From Candidatus Gastranaerophilales bacterium (GTDB lineage Bacteria > Cyanobacteriota > Vampirovibrionia > Gastranaerophilales > Gastranaerophilaceae): 6,248 nucleotides of DNA. The DNA lies in the NCBI GenBank assembly GCA_021205645.1, contig JAJPXE010000106.1, positions 1-6,248 on the forward strand, in the 5' to 3' direction. Under the pieces are notes generated by a model that saw only the letters and a list, made by a program, of their open reading frames with translations, was not told where the DNA came from and did no database searches. This document shows positions 4,876-6,248 of this stretch, piece by piece (positions within the stretch are counted from its first letter, which is position 1; the number at the start of each line of letters is the position of its first letter). The translations under genes were made by a program, and so were the position numbers.

Positions 4876-6192
4876 ATGAAAGTATATGCTTTTGTTCCGG
4901 CAAAGGGAACAAGCGAAAGAATTGAAAATAAAAATACAAGGTTCTTAGCCGGAGAACGATTATACATAAAAGCTTTAAAAACACTTTTGCACTGTAAAGA
5001 GGTAGATAAAGTATTTTTAGACACTGAAAAGCAGCAAATGTACGATATGATTGATTATCTGCCGGTTACTTTTATGAAAAGAAACCCCGAACTGGCTAAC
5101 AATAAAACAGATGGTCATAGAATGTTTATGAATGAAGTTAACTCCTTTCCCGATGCGGATATATATGTCCAATTATTGTGTACCTCCCCGTTTATAAAAC
5201 CCGAAACGATTGATAATGCCATTAGAATATTAAAGAAAAACAATAATTATGACAGTGCCGTATTAATGAAAAAGGATAAATATTATTTTTGGAATAACGG
5301 GAAACCCGTCTATGATATAGATAACATCCCAAACAGTAAAGATTTACCGGAAACAATTATTGAAGCCATGGGGTTGTATGTAGTAAGGCGGGATGCAGCA
5401 GTAAAAACTCAAAGGCGTTACGGCGAAAATCCGTATTTGATATACGGCGATTTAGAAGAATTTATTGATGTCAATAACGAAGAAGATTTGAAATTTGCAT
5501 CAATATACGCACAAGGTTTAAATCAATCAGAGAGTATAAAATTTAAAACAATCAAACATTTTTTAAGTTCTGCCCTGCTATCGGATATTATTGATGATTT
5601 GGAAGTAAGATACAAAGATAATGTAGGGGCTGTTGTAAATGGATTTAACTGTAATTTAAAAGATGTAAAATTACTCGGTCGTGCAGCAACGATAAAATTA
5701 CGCAAACTCAAAGACAATGAAGATTTTAACGGAATTTATAATGCTCTGGATTCATACAAAAGTATTTCAGAGAATGATATTATAATATGCGAGAATGAAT
5801 TGAGTGAATACGCATATTTTGGTGACTTGAACTCGCGTCTGGCAATACGTGCCGGTGCACAGGGGTTTATTATTGACGGAGTTACACGTGATAAAGATGC
5901 CGTACGGCAGCTTAATTTCCCTGTATTTAGCTGCGGTTATAACTCAAAAGATGTTCGCAGGCGTGCAACACTCAGTCATATAAATAAGCCAATAACTATT
6001 AAGGGAAAAATCGTTAATCCCAAAGATTTGATTTTTATTGATGATTGTTCAATGGTTATAATTTATGAAAAATATGAAAAAGAAATTCTTGATATTGTTG
6101 CTGCAAAATGTATGAACGAAAAGTATATTGTAAACGATATATTAACATTCAAAGATACGGATGAGATTATAGAAAATCGCGGGGCGTTTTAG
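4876..6192 (+). CDS. NeuA-like CMP-sugar synthetase fused to an RraA/HMG-aldolase-like domain
   Basis: This 438-residue cytoplasmic protein has two domains. Residues 1 to about 213 are a cytidylyltransferase of the NeuA/KdsB type, which couples CTP to a 2-keto-3-deoxy acid sugar and releases diphosphate. Evidence: FVPAKGTSERIENKN (6-20), the CTP-binding loop; D95 in DIYVQLLCTSPF (95-106); and EEFIDVNNEEDL (194-205) with D198. The second acidic residue expected in that last motif is N200. Residues about 225-435 match the RraA/4-hydroxy-4-methyl-2-oxoglutarate aldolase family: GRAATIKLR (268-276), FGDLNSRLAIRAGAQGFIID (315-334), GVTRD (335-339, R338 and D339 being the substrate/metal pair of active aldolases), FPVFSCG (348-354) and NPKDLIFIDD (381-390). 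A linker at about 214-224 joins them in frame with no sign of a frameshift. The ribosome binding site GGGGA (4862-4866) precedes ATG 4876, 15 bp after the glycosyltransferase stop, so the two are co-transcribed. No NeuB, NeuC or other synthase is present. The domain calls are firm; substrate and the aldolase role are inferred. Confidence 0.88.
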   Translation: MKVYAFVPAKGTSERIENKNTRFLAGERLYIKALKTLLHCKEVDKVFLDTEKQQMYDMIDYLPVTFMKRNPELANNKTDGHRMFMNEVNSFPDADIYVQLLCTSPFIKPETIDNAIRILKKNNNYDSAVLMKKDKYYFWNNGKPVYDIDNIPNSKDLPETIIEAMGLYVVRRDAAVKTQRRYGENPYLIYGDLEEFIDVNNEEDLKFASIYAQGLNQSESIKFKTIKHFLSSALLSDIIDDLEVRYKDNVGAVVNGFNCNLKDVKLLGRAATIKLRKLKDNEDFNGIYNALDSYKSISENDIIICENELSEYAYFGDLNSRLAIRAGAQGFIIDGVTRDKDAVRQLNFPVFSCGYNSKDVRRRATLSHINKPITIKGKIVNPKDLIFIDDCSMVIIYEKYEKEILDIVAAKCMNEKYIVNDILTFKDTDEIIENRGAF

Positions 6193-6248
6193 TATTTTTA
6201 CAAGATTGCAAACATGTTCTTTGCAAAAATGCAATTGTACTATAATGC
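6193..6248 (+). promoter_or_regulatory. Operon tail with a small hairpin and a possible promoter at the window edge
   Basis: After the stop codon lies an exact inverted repeat (6206-6212 TTGCAAA with 6220-6226 TTTGCAA, 7-base loop). No T run follows, so it is a poor intrinsic terminator and could equally be a protein-binding site. A perfect TATAAT occupies 6241-6246. The nearest TTG-containing hexamer (TTGCAA, 6221-6226) is only 14 bp away, too close for a standard -35. A further rightward gene may begin beyond the window; nothing of it is visible. Confidence 0.3.

Noticed and set aside
1..6248. CRISPR array, insertion sequence, tRNA or integrase attachment site
   Set aside because: No regularly spaced repeats, no transposase or recombinase motifs, no terminal inverted repeats and no cloverleaf were found. 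The Cas4-like cysteines belong to the helicase-nuclease fusion and do not indicate a CRISPR system.

Overview
The window is an AT-rich bacterial segment with long, tightly packed ORFs, good Shine-Dalgarno sites and the standard genetic code (UGA is used only as a stop). The protein types (XRE regulator, surface-sugar genes, UvrD-type helicase-nuclease) and the base composition suit a host- or gut-associated low-GC bacterium. The sequence alone does not fix the phylum, and there is no rRNA, tRNA or housekeeping operon to anchor it.

Layout: (1) 1-364 is a gene-free leader. It holds a hairpin with a nine-T tail reading leftward, a second hairpin with a T-rich tail reading rightward, a back-to-back -10 element between them, and the likely promoter of the helicase gene. 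(2) 365-3445 (+) encodes a 1026-residue fusion of an SF1A (UvrD/PcrA-like) helicase and a RecB/AddB-type nuclease with four cysteines spaced as in Fe-S nucleases. It is probably a DNA break-repair or DNA-processing motor. (3) 3466-3843 (-) encodes a 125-residue XRE-family regulator, convergent with the helicase and 20 bp from it. (4) 3844-3981 is a divergent control region. An 11-bp perfect palindrome overlaps the -35 element of a strong predicted rightward promoter, and a consensus -10 serves the regulator gene. (5) 3982-6192 (+) is a two-gene operon: a glycosyltransferase-like protein resembling the GT42 sialyltransferase/DUF115 fold group, then a 438-residue fusion of a NeuA-type CMP-sugar synthetase and an RraA/HMG-aldolase-like domain.

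Interpretation: the rightward operon looks like a small cassette for activating an acidic 3-deoxy-ulosonic (sialic-acid-like) sugar as its CMP derivative and transferring it to a surface glycan. The XRE protein is placed to regulate it through the palindrome. No NeuB-type synthase lies in the window. The aldolase-like domain fused to the CMP-synthetase could handle the same sugar, for example by pyruvate addition or cleavage. That fusion is the most interesting feature here. The helicase-nuclease appears to be a separate transcription unit with no evident functional link to the sugar genes.
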